This document shows, piece by piece, positions 17,016 through 27,500 of a stretch of 64,000 nucleotides of DNA (its first letter is position 1; each line of letters starts with the position of its first letter). The DNA lies in assembly GCF_029094545.1 (NCBI RefSeq), contig NZ_CP117835.1, forward strand, positions 2,708,001 through 2,772,000, read 5' to 3'. The translations under genes and the position numbers were made by a program. Origin of the DNA: Alkalihalophilus pseudofirmus (GTDB lineage: Bacteria; Bacillota; Bacilli; Bacillales; Bacillaceae_D). The notes beneath the pieces are model-generated. The model did not search any database, was not told the origin of the DNA, and saw only the letters and a program-made list of their open reading frames with translations.

Positions 17016-17636
17016 TCAACCTCCTACTCCCATAAGATAGACAACTGTGAAGATGAATACCCACACAACGTCGATAAAGTGCCAGTATAGACCAGCCACA
17101 TAGAACTTAGGAGCATTTGTCAACGTAATTCCACTCTTTCTGTAACGGATTAAGAGGACAATAATCCAGCTTAAACCAAAGGCAACGTGGGCACCATGCA
17201 GTCCAACTAAGGAATAGAATGCCGATGCAAATGCACTAGTTGAGAATCCAAATTGATAATCAACCACATAATGATGGAACTCATAAATTTCAAAGCCTAA
17301 GAATGCAAGACCTAATACAACTGTAATCCACATCCAAATCATCATGGCTTTGAAATTATTTTTCTTCATCGCAAACATTGCTAACACACTTGTTAAACTA
17401 CTTGTTAAAAGCAGCATTGTCATAATAAAGACAAGATCTAGAGCAACGAGGTCAGCTGAAGTAGGACCATCAGCTGTACCACCGCGAAGACCCAAGAATG
17501 TACCAAAGAATGTTGCAAAAAGGATGGTTTCACCACCAAGGAAGAACCAGAAACCAAGGAATTTATTTTTCCCTTCAAGTGTAGCCCTCTCCGGATGAGA
17601 AGGAAGACCTTTTGACGTATCAACTGCACCTGCCAT
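17016..17636 (-). CDS. ctaE: Cytochrome c oxidase subunit III (CtaE)
   Basis: 206 residues, five predicted helices, the short form of subunit III seen in Bacillus caa3 oxidase (no first two helices of the mitochondrial type). Family motifs include the helix 3-4 glutamate region FLGFEIYEFHHYV and GLHGAHVAFGLSWI, and the end GLYWHFIDVVWVFIFTVVYL. It stabilises the catalytic subunit in the membrane. Three bases after ctaD. Confidence 0.96.
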   Translation of the reverse strand: MAGAVDTSKGLPSHPERATLEGKNKFLGFWFFLGGETILFATFFGTFLGLRGGTADGPTSADLVALDLVFIMTMLLLTSSLTSVLAMFAMKKNNFKAMMIWMWITVVLGLAFLGFEIYEFHHYVVDYQFGFSTSAFASAFYSLVGLHGAHVAFGLSWIIVLLIRYRKSGITLTNAPKFYVAGLYWHFIDVVWVFIFTVVYLMGVGG

Positions 17637-17639
17637 TTC

Positions 17640-19517
17640 CTAGTTCCCTCCTTTCTTTAATTCCGCTAAATCAGCTTTCACTTGTTCAGCTGGAATATGG
17701 TAACCATGATCTTCTTTGATCGAACGAACAAACATACAACCGAATGTAAGAGCAAGACCGCCAATTGCTACGATCCATGGATTAATAATAGGATTATCCA
17801 TGTTTAACATGATTAAACCAAAGCCTGCAAAGAACAAGCCGATGGACATAATGAAAGGCAGGATTGAACCGTTAGGCATGTGAATGTCTGTTACAGGTTC
17901 AGCCGGTTTCATTGTGCCGTCACCATGAATTTTTTCATAGAACAATGGATCAAGAGAACGTACTTGCGGCGTTTGCGCAAAGTTGTACTCAGGAACCGGA
18001 GTTGGTGTTGCCCACTCAAGAGTACGAGCATCCCATGGATCTGCTACCGTTACACGCTCACCCTTGAATGCAGAGTAGATAACGTTGATAACAAGTAAGA
18101 TAACACCAGCAGACATGAAGAATGTACCGATTGTACTGATGAAGTTAAATGCATCAAGACCTTGGTCGCCAAGATATGTGTAAACACGACGAGGCATACC
18201 CATTAGACCTAATAAATGTTGTACAAAGAATGTTAAATGGAAACCAATGTAGAATACCCAGAAGAATAGTTTACCTAGTGTTTCATTTAACATATGACCA
18301 AACATTTTCGGGTACCAATAGAATAGACCCGCGAATAATGAAAGAACGATACCACCAACGATAATGTAGTGGAAGTGAGCTACTACAAAGTACGTATCAT
18401 GATATAGGTAATCAACAGGTGCCATAGCAAGCATTACCCCTGTTACCCCACCAAGTACGAATGTCGGTACGAAAGAAGATGCAAATAACATCGCTGTGTT
18501 AAATGTGATCTTACCGCCCCACATTGTAAATAGCCAGTTAAAGATCTTGATACCGGTTGGTACCGCAATCGTCATTGTTGCTACCGCGAAAATAGAGTTA
18601 GCAACAGGACCCATACCTACTGTAAACATGTGGTGAGCCCAAACCATGAATCCTAAGAATGCAATGATCATTGTAGCGAATACCATCGCTGTATAACCAA
18701 ATAGACGCTTTCTTGAGAAAGCTGGAATAACTTCAGAAATAATCCCGAATGCCGGCAATACTAAGATATATACCTCAGGGTGACCGAAAATCCAGAAAAT
18801 ATGCTGCCATAATACTACGTTACCACCCATGCTCGGAATGAAGTATTGAGCTTCAAATAAACGATCTAACATTAGTAGTGCAAGACCAGCAGCAAGTGGT
18901 GTAAACGCGAATAAAATTAATGTAGACGAAATGAATGACGTCCATACGAATAATGGCAGACGCATCATTGTCATACCTGGTGCACGCATATTAACGATTG
19001 TAACAAGGAAGTTAATCGCTGAAATAAGCGTACCAATACCAGAAACCTGTAAACCTAGTACATAGAAATCAATTCCAAGTCCGCCGTAATCACGACTAGA
19101 TAGCGGCACATAAGCTGTCCAACCAGCGTCAGGACCGCCGCCAAAGAACCAGCTTAAGCTAAGAAGTAATCCACCGAAAAAGAAGATCCAGAACCCGAGA
19201 GCGTTGACAAATGGAAATGCAACGTCACGAGCACCGATTTGTAGTGGAATAACATAGTTCATAAATGCAAACAATAATGGTGTAGCTGCTAAGAATAGCA
19301 TAATCGTACCATGCATCGTAATGAATTCATTAAATGTTTGACCACTTAAGAAGTTCATTTCTGGATACATAAGCTGAATACGCATGAATAGCGCCATTAC
19401 ACCAGCTTTTACAAAGAAAAGTGTTCCTGCAATTAAATACATAATCGCAATCTTTTTATGGTCAACTGTTGTTAACCAATCCCAGATAACACTTTTTTCT
19501 TGTTTCTGTGTAGCCAA
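17640..19517 (-). CDS. ctaD: Cytochrome c oxidase subunit I (CtaD)
   Basis: 625 residues from TTG 19517 after AGGAGGTTAACCCA. It is the heme a/a3-CuB catalytic subunit that reduces oxygen and pumps protons. Twelve core helices carry the signature block: HPEVYILVLPAFG with the CuB histidine, HHMFTVG with the CuB His pair, and HDTYFVVAHFHYI with the heme ligands near the C-terminal core. About 85 extra residues (540-625) form two more helices typical of caa3-type subunit I. Encoded between ctaC and ctaE in one operon. Confidence 0.98.
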   Translation of the reverse strand: MATQKQEKSVIWDWLTTVDHKKIAIMYLIAGTLFFVKAGVMALFMRIQLMYPEMNFLSGQTFNEFITMHGTIMLFLAATPLLFAFMNYVIPLQIGARDVAFPFVNALGFWIFFFGGLLLSLSWFFGGGPDAGWTAYVPLSSRDYGGLGIDFYVLGLQVSGIGTLISAINFLVTIVNMRAPGMTMMRLPLFVWTSFISSTLILFAFTPLAAGLALLMLDRLFEAQYFIPSMGGNVVLWQHIFWIFGHPEVYILVLPAFGIISEVIPAFSRKRLFGYTAMVFATMIIAFLGFMVWAHHMFTVGMGPVANSIFAVATMTIAVPTGIKIFNWLFTMWGGKITFNTAMLFASSFVPTFVLGGVTGVMLAMAPVDYLYHDTYFVVAHFHYIIVGGIVLSLFAGLFYWYPKMFGHMLNETLGKLFFWVFYIGFHLTFFVQHLLGLMGMPRRVYTYLGDQGLDAFNFISTIGTFFMSAGVILLVINVIYSAFKGERVTVADPWDARTLEWATPTPVPEYNFAQTPQVRSLDPLFYEKIHGDGTMKPAEPVTDIHMPNGSILPFIMSIGLFFAGFGLIMLNMDNPIINPWIVAIGGLALTFGCMFVRSIKEDHGYHIPAEQVKADLAELKKGGN

Positions 19518-19552
19518 TGGGTTAACCTCCTTCTAAATCAAGTTCGCTAGTC

Positions 19553-20581
19553 TTATTCCATTACTTTTAATGAACGAAGGTATGCAATTAGTGCTTCCAT
19601 ATCTTCCTCGCTCATATCTGGGTATGCTGGCATAACATTACCTTGTTTTAGAGATTGAGGATCACGAATCCATGCCTCTAGGTTCTCATCGTTATTCTCA
19701 AGATAACCAGCAATTACTTCACGCTCTCCAAAGTTAGTGAAAGCCGGACCTGCTGCAGTTCCAGTTCCACCTACCGCGTGACATCCAATACATGAGTTTT
19801 CTTCAAATACTTGACGACCTTGGTTAGCAAGAGTTTCGGTAGGCTCTTCTACCTCAGCTGACATACCTTCTACCCAAGCATCGTATTCATCACGCTCAAG
19901 AGCGATCAGTTTAAAGTCCATTAAGGCATGTGAAGGACCACAAAGCTCAGCACATTTACCTTTAAAAACGCCGGGCTCATCTGCTTCTAACCACATGTGG
20001 TTGGTGATACCAGGAACGGTATCAATTTTACCACCTAGAGCAGGTACCCAGAATGAGTGAAGAACATCTTGCGCGTGAAGCTCAAAGATTACTTTCTCTC
20101 CTACTGGAATGTAAACATCTTGCCCAGCAGTAAATCCTTCGTTTTCGTAATCAAACTGCCACCAGAACTGATGACCTGTTACTTTGATGTAGACAGTGTT
20201 ATCCCCTACTTCAGGGTCTGGATCCTTATCCGCAAACATAAACGTACCGGTAATTGTAGGTACCGCTAAGATTACAAGCAGGATAATCGGAATCACTGTC
20301 CACGTAATTTCGAGTGCCGTATTCCCGTGAACTTGTTTAGGAATCTCGTCGTCACCAGGCTTGCGACGATATTTTGCAAGAATGATGAAAAAGATTGCAA
20401 ATACGACAATACTCACAAGGGCCATGACAATTATTGAAAGAATCATATTATCATAAATCCATTGTGCTTGAGGACCCTTAGGATCAAGAGCCGTTAGGTT
20501 TTCCTCCCCCAGACACCCTGTCAAGAAAAGGGTTAAAAATGAAAGAGGTAGAAAACGCGATGCTGTTTTCCAAAGTTTCAT
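19553..20581 (-). CDS. ctaC: Cytochrome c oxidase subunit II with fused cytochrome c (CtaC)
   Basis: 342 residues from ATG 20581 (AAGTGAGG upstream; an in-frame TTG at 20608 is possible). Lipoprotein signal with lipobox FLTGC, two membrane helices (about 45-70 and 90-112), a CuA cupredoxin domain with CAELCGPSH and the following methionine (HALMDF), then a C-terminal cytochrome c domain with heme motif CIGCH and a distal methionine in GNVMPAYP. The fusion defines a caa3-type oxidase, which takes electrons through its own heme c. Confidence 0.97.
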   Translation of the reverse strand: MKLWKTASRFLPLSFLTLFLTGCLGEENLTALDPKGPQAQWIYDNMILSIIVMALVSIVVFAIFFIILAKYRRKPGDDEIPKQVHGNTALEITWTVIPIILLVILAVPTITGTFMFADKDPDPEVGDNTVYIKVTGHQFWWQFDYENEGFTAGQDVYIPVGEKVIFELHAQDVLHSFWVPALGGKIDTVPGITNHMWLEADEPGVFKGKCAELCGPSHALMDFKLIALERDEYDAWVEGMSAEVEEPTETLANQGRQVFEENSCIGCHAVGGTGTAAGPAFTNFGEREVIAGYLENNDENLEAWIRDPQSLKQGNVMPAYPDMSEEDMEALIAYLRSLKVME

Positions 20582-20696
20582 CTGACAATCCAACCTCACT
20601 TTCGTCAAGTAGTCATGACTACATAAAAATATTTATCATCAAAAATTCATTTCTAATGAGTTAGGTTCTCTAACTTAGTTAGATATCTCTAATAAA

Positions 20697-21635
20697 TTAG
20701 AAATGAACTATGACCATAAGAACAAATAGAATCGTTAAATAATTTAACGAATAAACAAACATTAATCTTGCCCACTTAATATCATCTTTCATCTTAAAAC
20801 CAGCAATTCCAAGAGCAAGCCAACCTACTCCTAAAACAGCTGCGACGATTGTGTAGACAAGTCCAAAAGGGTAGAGCATTAAAGAAACTGGCAGAAGTGC
20901 AGCTACATAAACGACCATCTGACGTTTAGTCATTTCAAAACCTGCAACTACCGGCAGCATTGGAATTCCAGCTGCTCTGTATTCTTCTACACGCTTCATT
21001 GCTAATGCAAGGAAGTGTGGAGGCTGCCAAAGAAACATGATAAAAAATAGCAACCAAGCATACAAGTGTAAACCGCCATCGATCGCTGCCCAACCAATTA
21101 ATGGAGGAACTGCTCCTGAAAAGCTTCCTACAATTGTATTTAATGTAGTAGTTCTCTTAGTCCACATAGTGTATAACACTACATAAATAAACAAACCAAT
21201 TAACCCGATAACAGCTGCAGTCGGTGTTGTAAGCGCTAAAAAGATTATCCCTAAAGCAGCCTGTGCAAGTCCAACCAGCAGCACATGTTTAGCAGAAAAG
21301 CGTCCAGTTACAGTAGGCCTTTCTTTTGTTCGTTCCATAAGATGATCTATGTCACGATCAATATAGTTGTTTAATGTACAACCGCCTGCCATGACTAATG
21401 CTGCTCCTAAGAGCGCAAAAATCATTGTATCAAGATGCATCGTAAACACTGTACCGGTATAAACAATTGCCAAGTAAATCCCGGCAAAGGTTGTAATTAG
21501 ATTAGAAGTAACGATCCCTTGCTTTGCAAGCACAAGATAGTCTTTCCATGATTTTTGCTGAACGTCAGCAACTGATGAATCAGGACCAGCTTCGATTACA
21601 TTTGTCGGATCGATGGCTGTATTAGACTTATTCAT
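20697..21635 (-). CDS. ctaB: Protoheme IX farnesyltransferase, heme O synthase (CtaB)
   Basis: 312 residues from ATG 21635, after GGGGGTGAAG; the open frame to 21671 precedes that site. UbiA-type prenyltransferase: the first Asp-rich motif [12 protein letters not shown] with following KERPTVTGR, and a second Asp motif in the [12 protein letters not shown] segment. Nine predicted helices. It adds farnesyl to heme b to make heme O, the precursor of heme A for CtaD. The first gene of the ctaBCDEF run; divergent from ctaA, which performs the next step. Confidence 0.97.
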   Translation of the reverse strand: MNKSNTAIDPTNVIEAGPDSSVADVQQKSWKDYLVLAKQGIVTSNLITTFAGIYLAIVYTGTVFTMHLDTMIFALLGAALVMAGGCTLNNYIDRDIDHLMERTKERPTVTGRFSAKHVLLVGLAQAALGIIFLALTTPTAAVIGLIGLFIYVVLYTMWTKRTTTLNTIVGSFSGAVPPLIGWAAIDGGLHLYAWLLFFIMFLWQPPHFLALAMKRVEEYRAAGIPMLPVVAGFEMTKRQMVVYVAALLPVSLMLYPFGLVYTIVAAVLGVGWLALGIAGFKMKDDIKWARLMFVYSLNYLTILFVLMVIVHF

Positions 21636-21738
21636 CAATTCTTCACCCCCTTTGTAGAATGAACCATTCATACAGACATTTCTACAAAAAATAAATTAGG
21701 CGCCGTTTTCACACACACCTAATATCTGTCACAAACAC

Positions 21739-21744
21739 ATTATA
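21739..21744 (-). promoter_or_regulatory. Possible -10 box of the ctaBCDEF promoter
   Basis: A consensus TATAAT on the minus strand lies about 100 bases before ctaB. No good -35 is seen at 17 bases, so an activator such as ResD may be required (inference). Confidence 0.4.
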
Positions 21745-21833
21745 TCTCAAAATCTCAATTGTTTCAGCAAAATCATGAGTTTCACATTTTCTTCACATTT
21801 AGGATTCGACATAAAATATTCACGGTGAGGAAA

Positions 21834-21862
21834 TTGACTTTTATTTGCTTTATTTTTAAGAT
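21834..21862 (+). promoter_or_regulatory. Sigma-A-type promoter of ctaA
   Basis: TTGACT (21834-21839), 17-base spacer, TAAGAT (21857-21862), about 80 bases before the ctaA start. Confidence 0.6.
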
Positions 21863-21940
21863 CAAAAGGAGACAAATGTTTTTCTCTTTGCTTACTCTAG
21901 CATATATTTAGATAATTTTATAGAAGGAAAGGTGAAATTA

Positions 21941-22834
21941 GTGCACAAACGATTGAAGATTTATAGTGTCATCACCTCAATTGGGGTGTTAATCGTCCTC
22001 TTACAAGGTGCACTTGTTACTAAAACTGGTTCAGGTGAAGGTTGCGGAGCAACTTGGCCGCTTTGTTTTGGCGAAGTGATTCCGACAAACCCTGCCATTG
22101 AGACGATTATTGAATATAGTCATCGAATTGTATCAGGTTTAGTAGGTGCAATGATTATTATTCTTGCTATTTGGGCTTGGAAGCAACTAAAGCATATGAG
22201 AGAAGCGAAAGCATTATCAATCGCTGCTGTCATACTTATTATTTTTCAAGGTCTGCTAGGAGCAGGCGCCGTCGTATTTGGTCAATCAAAGGCGATTCTT
22301 GCCCTCCACTTTGGAATTTCTGCTATGTCTCTTGCTGCAGTCGTATTGCTAACCATTCTAGCATTTGAAGATGGCAGAGCGCATACAATGGCTCCTAAAG
22401 TAAGCAGAGGCTTTAAGTATTATGTATTCTTTGTTATTACTTATTGTTATGCAGTAATCTATTCAGGAGCATATGTAAAGCATTCAGAAGCTACATTAGC
22501 CTGCGCCGGTTTTCCATTATGTAACGGCCAGATTTTCCCTGGACTGTACGGTCCGATCGGGGCACATTACTTCCATAGAGTTGTGGGAACGATTCTCTTA
22601 CTCTTTTTACTCATTCTTATGATTTGGACTTTATCTCGTTATCGACATTACAGAGTACTGACTTGGACAGCTGTGTTATCTTTCTTATTAGTTGTCGGCC
22701 AATTTATTAGCGGTATTTCGATTGTATTTACTCAAAATGCTTTATCTGTAGGTCTTATTCATGCATTAATTATCTCAATACTTTTCTCGGCCTTGTCTTA
22801 CATGACTATGATTATTACAAGGCCTTCACATTAA
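21941..22834 (+). CDS. ctaA: Heme A synthase (CtaA)
   Basis: 297 residues from GTG 21941; a GTG at 21932 is in frame but lies on the ribosome site AAGGAAAGGTG. Eight predicted helices in two homologous halves. Heme ligands and functional residues: Glu58 and His61 in EYSHR, His123, His212 in HYFHR, and a C-terminal His in GLIHALIIS. Two cysteine pairs in outside loops, Cys35/Cys42 and Cys188/Cys194, as in B. subtilis CtaA. It oxidises heme O to heme A for caa3 oxidase. Divergent from ctaB. Confidence 0.96.
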   Translation: MHKRLKIYSVITSIGVLIVLLQGALVTKTGSGEGCGATWPLCFGEVIPTNPAIETIIEYSHRIVSGLVGAMIIILAIWAWKQLKHMREAKALSIAAVILIIFQGLLGAGAVVFGQSKAILALHFGISAMSLAAVVLLTILAFEDGRAHTMAPKVSRGFKYYVFFVITYCYAVIYSGAYVKHSEATLACAGFPLCNGQIFPGLYGPIGAHYFHRVVGTILLLFLLILMIWTLSRYRHYRVLTWTAVLSFLLVVGQFISGISIVFTQNALSVGLIHALIISILFSALSYMTMIITRPSH

Positions 22835-22864
22835 TTACAGTATTTAACTACAATAATTAACCAC

Positions 22865-22899
22865 AAAAAAATGACAGCAGTCTATTGCTGTCATTTTTT
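22865..22899. terminator. Bidirectional terminator
   Basis: 14-bp stem AAAAATGACAGCA/TGCTGTCATTTTT with T tract, between convergent ctaA and photolyase. Confidence 0.88.
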
Positions 22900-22939
22900 A
22901 TTTATACCCATATTTATCTATTTCATACACCCTCATTCC

Positions 22940-24379
22940 TCATTCCTCATCGTCACCTTTAAAAAACGATAAAGCTTTCTTCCTTTGCTTACTGTGGTCA
23001 ACGATAGGCAGAGGATAATCCTCATCTAGCCTGCATTTATACTTGACTTGTTCTTCTTCACTCATTTTCCACGGCTCATGAATATATTGATCAGGCACAT
23101 GATTAAGCTCAGGGATATAGGTCCGTATATAGGTACCATTCTCATCAAATCGTTTTGATTGAGTAACAGGATTAAAGATTCTAAAATAAGGTACAGCATC
23201 CGTCCCTACTGAGGCGGCCCATTGCCAGCCTCCGATATTAGAAGAAGGATCGTAATCAATCAGCATGCGTTCAAAATACCGCTCCCCCAACCGCCAATCA
23301 ATTAACAAATCTTTGGTAAGAAACGAGGCAGTGATCATTCTAAGCCGATTATGCATCCAGCCTTCTTTCGACAATTGCCTCATCCCCGCATCTACTATCG
23401 GAAAGCCAGTTTCTCCACGTATCCATGAAGTTAAATCGTCTTGATTTTGACTCCACTTCAACTCTCGGTACCCCTCCATTATTTCACGGTCTTTACAATC
23501 TGGCTCGTAAAAATGAACCATACGATAAAAATCTCTCCATGCTAACTCTTTTAAAAATGTTTCGGCACTATAGGAATCTGCTTCAGCATTTAAAATATGA
23601 TAATAAATAGTTCTACTAGACACGGCGCCAGTTTTTATATATGGTGAAAGCTGGCTGGTCCCGGTTATACTTGGAAAATCACGATTCGCCTTATAGCCTG
23701 AGAGCCTTTTTTTCGTAAACATTTGAAGTCTCTTTATTGCATGCTCCTCGCCTATGGCAGACCAATCATAGCTGCATTTCTTTATTAGGTTGTTAAATAA
23801 AGTTTCCGCCTCCCGGTCGGGTGCAGTACCTTTATGAACTGAACCTAACAACACATCTCTCTTAATAACAGCCGGGGTACGCTTCCTTTCTTTTGCCCAA
23901 GCCTTATAATATGGGGTAAATACTTTGTAAGGAGTGCCGTCTTTTTTTAATACTTGATCAGGCTCTGTTAAATAAGCATCCTCAAATGTATAGAAGGGTA
24001 TCGATTGTTTAGTAAGGAAATGTTCTGCCGCTTCATCTCTTAGCCTTCCATCCCCTACACGATCATCGTTTGCATACACGGCATCTATTTCAGGAAAAGC
24101 TTGGAGCAATTTAGAAAGTGCGTCTTCAATTGTACCCGTAATAATGTAGAGATCTCCATCATTTGCTTTAAGGGTTCGTTTAAAATGCATGACGGTTTGA
24201 AAAAAGTAATCGTGATGAACCGGCTCAACTGATGCTGTTTGAGGAGCTAAATAGAAAAAGGCCAGCCACTTGCCACTCTGTTGTTCAATCGCCTCTATTG
24301 CATGATTTAATGCCGTATGATCATGCAGTCTAAAGTCTCTCCGAAACCAAACTGCTTTAAGTGTATCGTTATTCCCCAA
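22940..24379 (-). CDS. phr: Deoxyribodipyrimidine photolyase (CPD class I)
   Basis: 479 residues from TTG 24379, six bases after GGAGGTG; other in-frame starts overlap that site. N-terminal photolyase alpha/beta domain (about 8-130, beginning AVWFRRDFRLHDH) and C-terminal FAD domain with TSQLSPYIKTGAVSSR, ELAWRDFYR, DAGMRQL, WMHNRLRMI and the late DYDPSSNIGGWQWAASVGTD block. It repairs cyclobutane dimers with light. With uvsE, the second UV-repair gene in the window; B. subtilis 168 lacks a photolyase here, so it is an insertion relative to that order. Confidence 0.95.
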   Translation of the reverse strand: MGNNDTLKAVWFRRDFRLHDHTALNHAIEAIEQQSGKWLAFFYLAPQTASVEPVHHDYFFQTVMHFKRTLKANDGDLYIITGTIEDALSKLLQAFPEIDAVYANDDRVGDGRLRDEAAEHFLTKQSIPFYTFEDAYLTEPDQVLKKDGTPYKVFTPYYKAWAKERKRTPAVIKRDVLLGSVHKGTAPDREAETLFNNLIKKCSYDWSAIGEEHAIKRLQMFTKKRLSGYKANRDFPSITGTSQLSPYIKTGAVSSRTIYYHILNAEADSYSAETFLKELAWRDFYRMVHFYEPDCKDREIMEGYRELKWSQNQDDLTSWIRGETGFPIVDAGMRQLSKEGWMHNRLRMITASFLTKDLLIDWRLGERYFERMLIDYDPSSNIGGWQWAASVGTDAVPYFRIFNPVTQSKRFDENGTYIRTYIPELNHVPDQYIHEPWKMSEEEQVKYKCRLDEDYPLPIVDHSKQRKKALSFFKGDDEE

Positions 24380-24471
24380 CACTTTCACCTCCAATTACAC
24401 AATAGTTTACACATACAATGAACAAAACATATACAATTATAGTATATCATCTTACCCGTCCACAAGAAAAA

Positions 24472-24498
24472 ACACAACCTGCCAATGACAGGTTGTGT
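24472..24498 (-). terminator. Terminator of pyc
   Basis: 10-bp stem ACACAACCTG/CAGGTTGTGT with T run on the minus strand. Confidence 0.85.
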
Positions 24499-24505
24499 CG
24501 GTAAC

Positions 24506-27500
24506 TTATACTAATTCAATGAGCAAATCACCAGTTAAGATTGGGTCTCCATCACTTACAAATACTTCTTTTACTTCTCCATCAAATGAGGCTTGAACCG
24601 TCGTCTCCATCTTCATTGCTTCTGTAATCATGAGATGGTCGCCTTTTTGTACTTTATCGCCTTTTTGTACTAATGTTTTTACAACTGTACCTGGCATGGA
24701 AGCCCCAATTTGATTAGGATTGTCTTTATCAACTTTCGGTCTTGCTACAGTCGTACTTGCCACATTCATATCTTTAATAACCACTTCACGCGGCTGGCCA
24801 TTTAATTCGAAATAGACAATTCGTGTTCCATCGTCTTGTGGTTTTGAAAGGGAAACCAATTTCACAATTAATGTTTTTCCTTTCTCGATCTCCACTTCTA
24901 TTTCTTCTCCGAGCCTCATGCCGTAGAAGAAAGTCAGTGTATCAAGAACTGAGACATCGCCAAATTGATTTCTAAATGCCTCAAACTCAGTAAACACCTT
25001 TGGATAAAGTGCATAAGAAAGCATATCATGGCTTGTCACTTGACGATCAAGCTGCTTAAATAATTTTTCCTTAATTTCTTGGAAATCGACAGGCTCCATA
25101 TTTTCACTAGGGCGGCCTTCAATCGGCTTGCGGCCTTTTAAGATAATCTTTTGGAGTTTCTCAGGGAAACCTTGATACGGCTGGCCTAACTGACCTTCAA
25201 ATAATTCAACCACAGAATCTGGGAAGTCAAGTGACTCTCCTTTATTGTAGATGTCTTCTTCAGTCAAGTTATTTTGAACCATGTATAATGCCATATCCCC
25301 TACTACTTTAGAAGAAGGTGTTACTTTCACAACATCTCCAAACATATCATTAACCGTACGATACATTTTCTTTACTTCATTCCAGCGAGCAGCTAGTCCT
25401 ACTGCTTTTGCTTGCTGCTGAAGGTTGCTGTATTGTCCCCCTGGCATTTCATGCTCATATACTTCCGTATGAGGAGCGTTCATGCCGCTTTCAAAACCAG
25501 CATAATATTTTCTAGTCCCATCCCAGAACTCGCCTAACTGCTCTAAGGCTTTAATGTCTACATTCGGCTTGCGCTCTGAGTGACTTAGTGCATAGTACAA
25601 GCTGTTTGCACTTGGCTGAGATGTAAGGCCAGCCATAGAACTTACAGCTACATCGACGATATCTACGCCTGCCTCAATCGCTTTGGCATACATAAATAGT
25701 CCGTTGCCGCTTGTATCATGAGTATGCAGGTGAATAGGGATATCGACCGTTTCTTTAAGGGTAGAGATCAATTGATATGCTGCTTCAGGCTTTAATAATC
25801 CTGCCATATCTTTAATTCCTAAAATATGCGCACCTGCTTGCTCTAACTCTTTAGCTAGATTTTTGTAGTAGACAAGATCATATTTTGGTCTTGACGAATC
25901 GAGAATATCTCCTGTATAACACATGGCAGCTTCAGCAATTTTGTTGTTATTTCGCACAGAATCAATGGCTAAAGTCATACCTGGCACCCAGTTTAAACTG
26001 TCAAAGATACGGAATACATCAATGCCGGCATTGCTTGATTTTGCTACGAACTCTTCAATAACGTTATCCGGGTAATTCTTGTATCCTACCGCGTTTGATG
26101 CACGAAGCAACATTTGAAAGAGGACATTTGGTGCTTGCTTACGCAGCGTAATTAAACGCTCCCAAGGGTCCTCATGCAAGAAGCGCATCGCAACATCAAA
26201 TGTAGCTCCGCCCCACATCTCCATTGAGAATAAGTTTGGAAGCATACGAGCTGTTGGCTCTGCGATTTGCTTAAGATCATGTGTTCTCACTCGGGTTGCA
26301 AGTAATGACTGATGAGCATCACGGAAAGTGGTATCAGTAAGAAGGACGTCTTTTTGTTCTTTAACCCATTTCGCTAAGGCTTCAGGTCCTTCCTTATCTA
26401 AGATTTGCTTTGTTCCGTCCGGGATAGGCTCTGTCAATTTCAGTTTTGGCACTTGCGGCTTATCTAAAATTGGTTTTTTGGCTTTTTCAAGTCCTGGATA
26501 ACCATTTACAATCGTTTCTCCAATAAACGAAAGCATTTTGGTACCACGATCTTTTCGCTTAGGGAAAACGAATAATTCTGGTGTCGTATCAATGAATGAT
26601 GTATTATATTCACCGTTTAGAAAACGAGGGTGTTGAACCACATTCTCTAAAAACGCAATATTCGTTTTAATACCGCGGATTCGGAATTCTTTTAGGTTAC
26701 GAAGCATTTTCGCTGCGGCGCTTTCAAATGTTAAAGCCCAAGTCGATACTTTCACTAACAAGGAATCATAGTAAGGAGTGATAACCGCTCCTTGGAATCC
26801 GTTTCCAGCATCAAGTCGAACACCGAACCCTCCACCCGTACGATAGGCATTAATACGGCCAGTATCAGGCATAAATCCGTTACTTGGATCTTCAGTTGTT
26901 ACTCGAGACTGTATAGCAAAACCATTACAAACGATTTCTTCTTGAGCTGGTATTCCAACCTTTGCACTGTGCAGCTGCTCGCCGTCAGCAATCAAAAGCT
27001 GTGATTGTACAATGTCAATACCTGTGACCATTTCGGTAATGGTATGCTCTACCTGTACTCTAGGGTTCACTTCAATAAAATAAAACTCTCCCGTATCAGT
27101 TACAAGAAACTCAACCGTACCTGCATTTAAATAGTTCACATTTTCCATCAATTGTACAGCCGCAGCACAAATTCGTTCGCGCAGTTCTATATCTAATGAA
27201 ACACTCGGTGCAATTTCAACTACTTTTTGATGACGTCTTTGTACGGAACAATCGCGATCATATAGATGCACCGTAGAACCATGTTTATCTGCTAAGATCT
27301 GTACTTCAATATGTTTAGGGTTTTCAATAAATTTCTCTACATAAACCTCGTCGTTACCAAAAGCAGATTTAGCTTCTGATTTTGCACGCTCGTACGATTC
27401 CTTCATTTCAGACTTTGAACGGACAATTCTCATCCCACGTCCGCCGCCGCCTAAAGAAGCTTTAATAATAAACGGGTAGCCGTGATCCTCTCCAAATTTC